Assembly: GCA_028876695.1 (NCBI GenBank)
Contig: JAGWRH010000378.1
Location: forward strand, 1-6,866
DNA from: Acidobacteriota bacterium
GTDB lineage: Bacteria; Acidobacteriota; Terriglobia; Acidiferrales; UBA7541
Length of the DNA: 6,866 bases
Reading direction: 5' to 3'
The notes below the pieces were generated by a model, which ran no database searches, was not told where the DNA came from, and was given only the letters and a program-made list of their open reading frames with translations. This document shows, in pieces, positions 5,727 through 6,866 of this stretch. The translations under genes and the position numbers were made by a program. Within the stretch, counting starts at the first letter, position 1; each line of letters starts with the position of its first letter.

Positions 5727-6866
5727 TGTGACCGACGGCTTTTTCTATGGCCGATGTGTCTTTTCCGCCAGCCTCGGCCAAATCGGGCTTTCCGCCCCCG
5801 GAGCCGCCAACCAACTTCGCTAACTCCTGTATTATCTTTCCGGCGTGGAGCTTCGGGATGAGGTCTTTGGTAACTCCTGTAATTAGAGCGACTTTGCCAT
5901 CCTCGCTGGACCCGAGCACCACGACGCCCGATCCGAGCTTCTGGCGGAGCACGTCCAACAATTGACGCAGCGCCGCGCGGTCGTATCCGGGCACTTGGGC
6001 GGCGACAACGCGAACTCCTTTGACTTCCCTGGCGCTATCGACCAGCTGATCGGCAATCGATCCAGCCGACTTTCGCTTGAACGCTTCCACTTGCTTTTCA
6101 AGGCGTCTAGTGGCTTCTAATTGGCGCTCAATCGCGTCCAGAATGCCATCTTCCGTGGAATTGAGCAGGCCCGCCGCGGAACGGACGAGAGTCAGCGCGC
6201 GTTGGTAATCGGCCAAAGCGCGATCGCCGGAGATGGCCTCGATGCGGCGCACCCCCGCAGCCACCGATTGTTCGCCCATCACCTTGAACATGCCGATTTC
6301 GCCCGTGCGCCCGACGTGCGTGCCGCCGCACAGCTCCTTGCTATAAAACCCGCGCGGCAAAGCGGCATCGGCAATCGTGACCACGCGGACGTTCGATTCC
6401 GGGTATTTGTCGCCAAAAAACGCCAGCGCGCCGGAGGCCAGCGCGTCGTCGATATTCATGATGTCCGTGCGCAGCTCCAGATTCTTCAGGATTTCTTCGT
6501 TCACCTGCTGCTCGATATCGGCCAGCTCGCTCGCATCGACGGCGGCGAAATGCGAAAAATCGAAGCGCAACCGATCGGGCGCCACCAGCGAACCGGCCTG
6601 CTTCACGTGCGTGCCCAGGATATTGCGCAGCGCGGCGTGCATCAGGTGCGTTGCCGAGTGATTGCGCATATTGTGGGCGCGGCGGCCGGCATCAGCAACG
6701 GTGGCGACGCGGTCGCCGACCTCTAAATCTTCGTCCGCAACGATGCGATGTGCCACGAGCCCGGCAACGGGATAATACGCGCCGCGAACAGCCGCCAGAT
6801 GCAGCGAGCGCGAATCGTCGTAGAAGCCGCCGGTATCGGCCACCTGGCCGCCGGATTCGGCATAGA
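5698..6866 (-). CDS. alaS: Alanyl-tRNA synthetase, C-terminal part (5' end outside window)
   Basis: This enzyme charges tRNA-Ala with alanine in the cytoplasm and clears mischarged Ser and Gly through its editing domain. The frame is open to the window edge; 388 residues are visible, less than half of the usual 870-890, so the catalytic domain is outside. The visible part starts with YAESGGQ, a family signature. The editing domain carries zinc ligands H69 and H73 (HSATH) and C179 and H183 (CGGTH), with the RRIEA segment after it. A helical coiled segment (about 240-266) leads to the C-terminal DHHA1 domain (about 275-388) with GGGKPDLAEAGG starting at 356. The GTG at 6843 is internal, not a start. 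No damage is seen. The stop TAA is part of the -10 element of the downstream promoter. Confidence 0.97.
   Translation of the reverse strand, partial: YAESGGQVADTGGFYDDSRSLHLAAVRGAYYPVAGLVAHRIVADEDLEVGDRVATVADAGRRAHNMRNHSATHLMHAALRNILGTHVKQAGSLVAPDRLRFDFSHFAAVDASELADIEQQVNEEILKNLELRTDIMNIDDALASGALAFFGDKYPESNVRVVTIADAALPRGFYSKELCGGTHVGRTGEIGMFKVMGEQSVAAGVRRIEAISGDRALADYQRALTLVRSAAGLLNSTEDGILDAIERQLEATRRLEKQVEAFKRKSAGSIADQLVDSAREVKGVRVVAAQVPGYDRAALRQLLDVLRQKLGSGVVVLGSSEDGKVALITGVTKDLIPKLHAGKIIQELAKLVGGSGGGKPDLAEAGGKDTSAIEKAVGHIYSILDRSL

Overview
The window looks like ordinary chromosome from a GC-rich bacterium, most likely an acidobacterium. That placement is an inference from the cellulose-synthase-like GT2 enzyme, the acidobacterial style of the secreted 397-residue protein, and the TPR-AMIN-amidase architecture. 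I see no insertion sequence, phage gene, CRISPR array, tRNA or rRNA.

Layout. On the plus strand, bases 1-1284 hold the 3' part of a membrane glycosyltransferase. Everything else reads on the minus strand, convergent with it. From right to left these are: the 3' part of alaS (5698-6866); a 156-base gap that holds a structured leader RNA; a GTG-started lytic transglycosylase (4822-5541); an N-acetylmuramoyl-L-alanine amidase with TPR-like, AMIN and Amidase_3 regions (2774-4825, overlapping the transglycosylase by ATGA); and a secreted, membrane-anchored protein of unknown function (1553-2746). The 268-base gap between the two convergent blocks holds a promoter, a hairpin RNA candidate and an intrinsic terminator, all on the minus strand. 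Bases 1285-1390 show nothing I can support.

How the genes work together. The transglycosylase cuts glycan strands and the amidase removes stem peptides, so the pair forms a translationally coupled peptidoglycan-hydrolysis module in the envelope. The third protein follows the amidase after 27 bases and is probably co-transcribed. A sigma70-like promoter (TTTACT, 18 bases, TATAAT) overlaps the alaS stop codon and would drive this module separately from alaS.

The two most interesting items are non-coding. One is the roughly 150-nt leader of the hydrolase operon. It can fold into a closing stem plus three perfect hairpins (a four-way junction) and has a possible competing hairpin downstream. The other is an approximately 84-nt candidate small RNA at 1392-1475. 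Its predicted start falls exactly at the foot of a long hairpin, and it ends at a textbook terminator. I could not assign either RNA to a known family.
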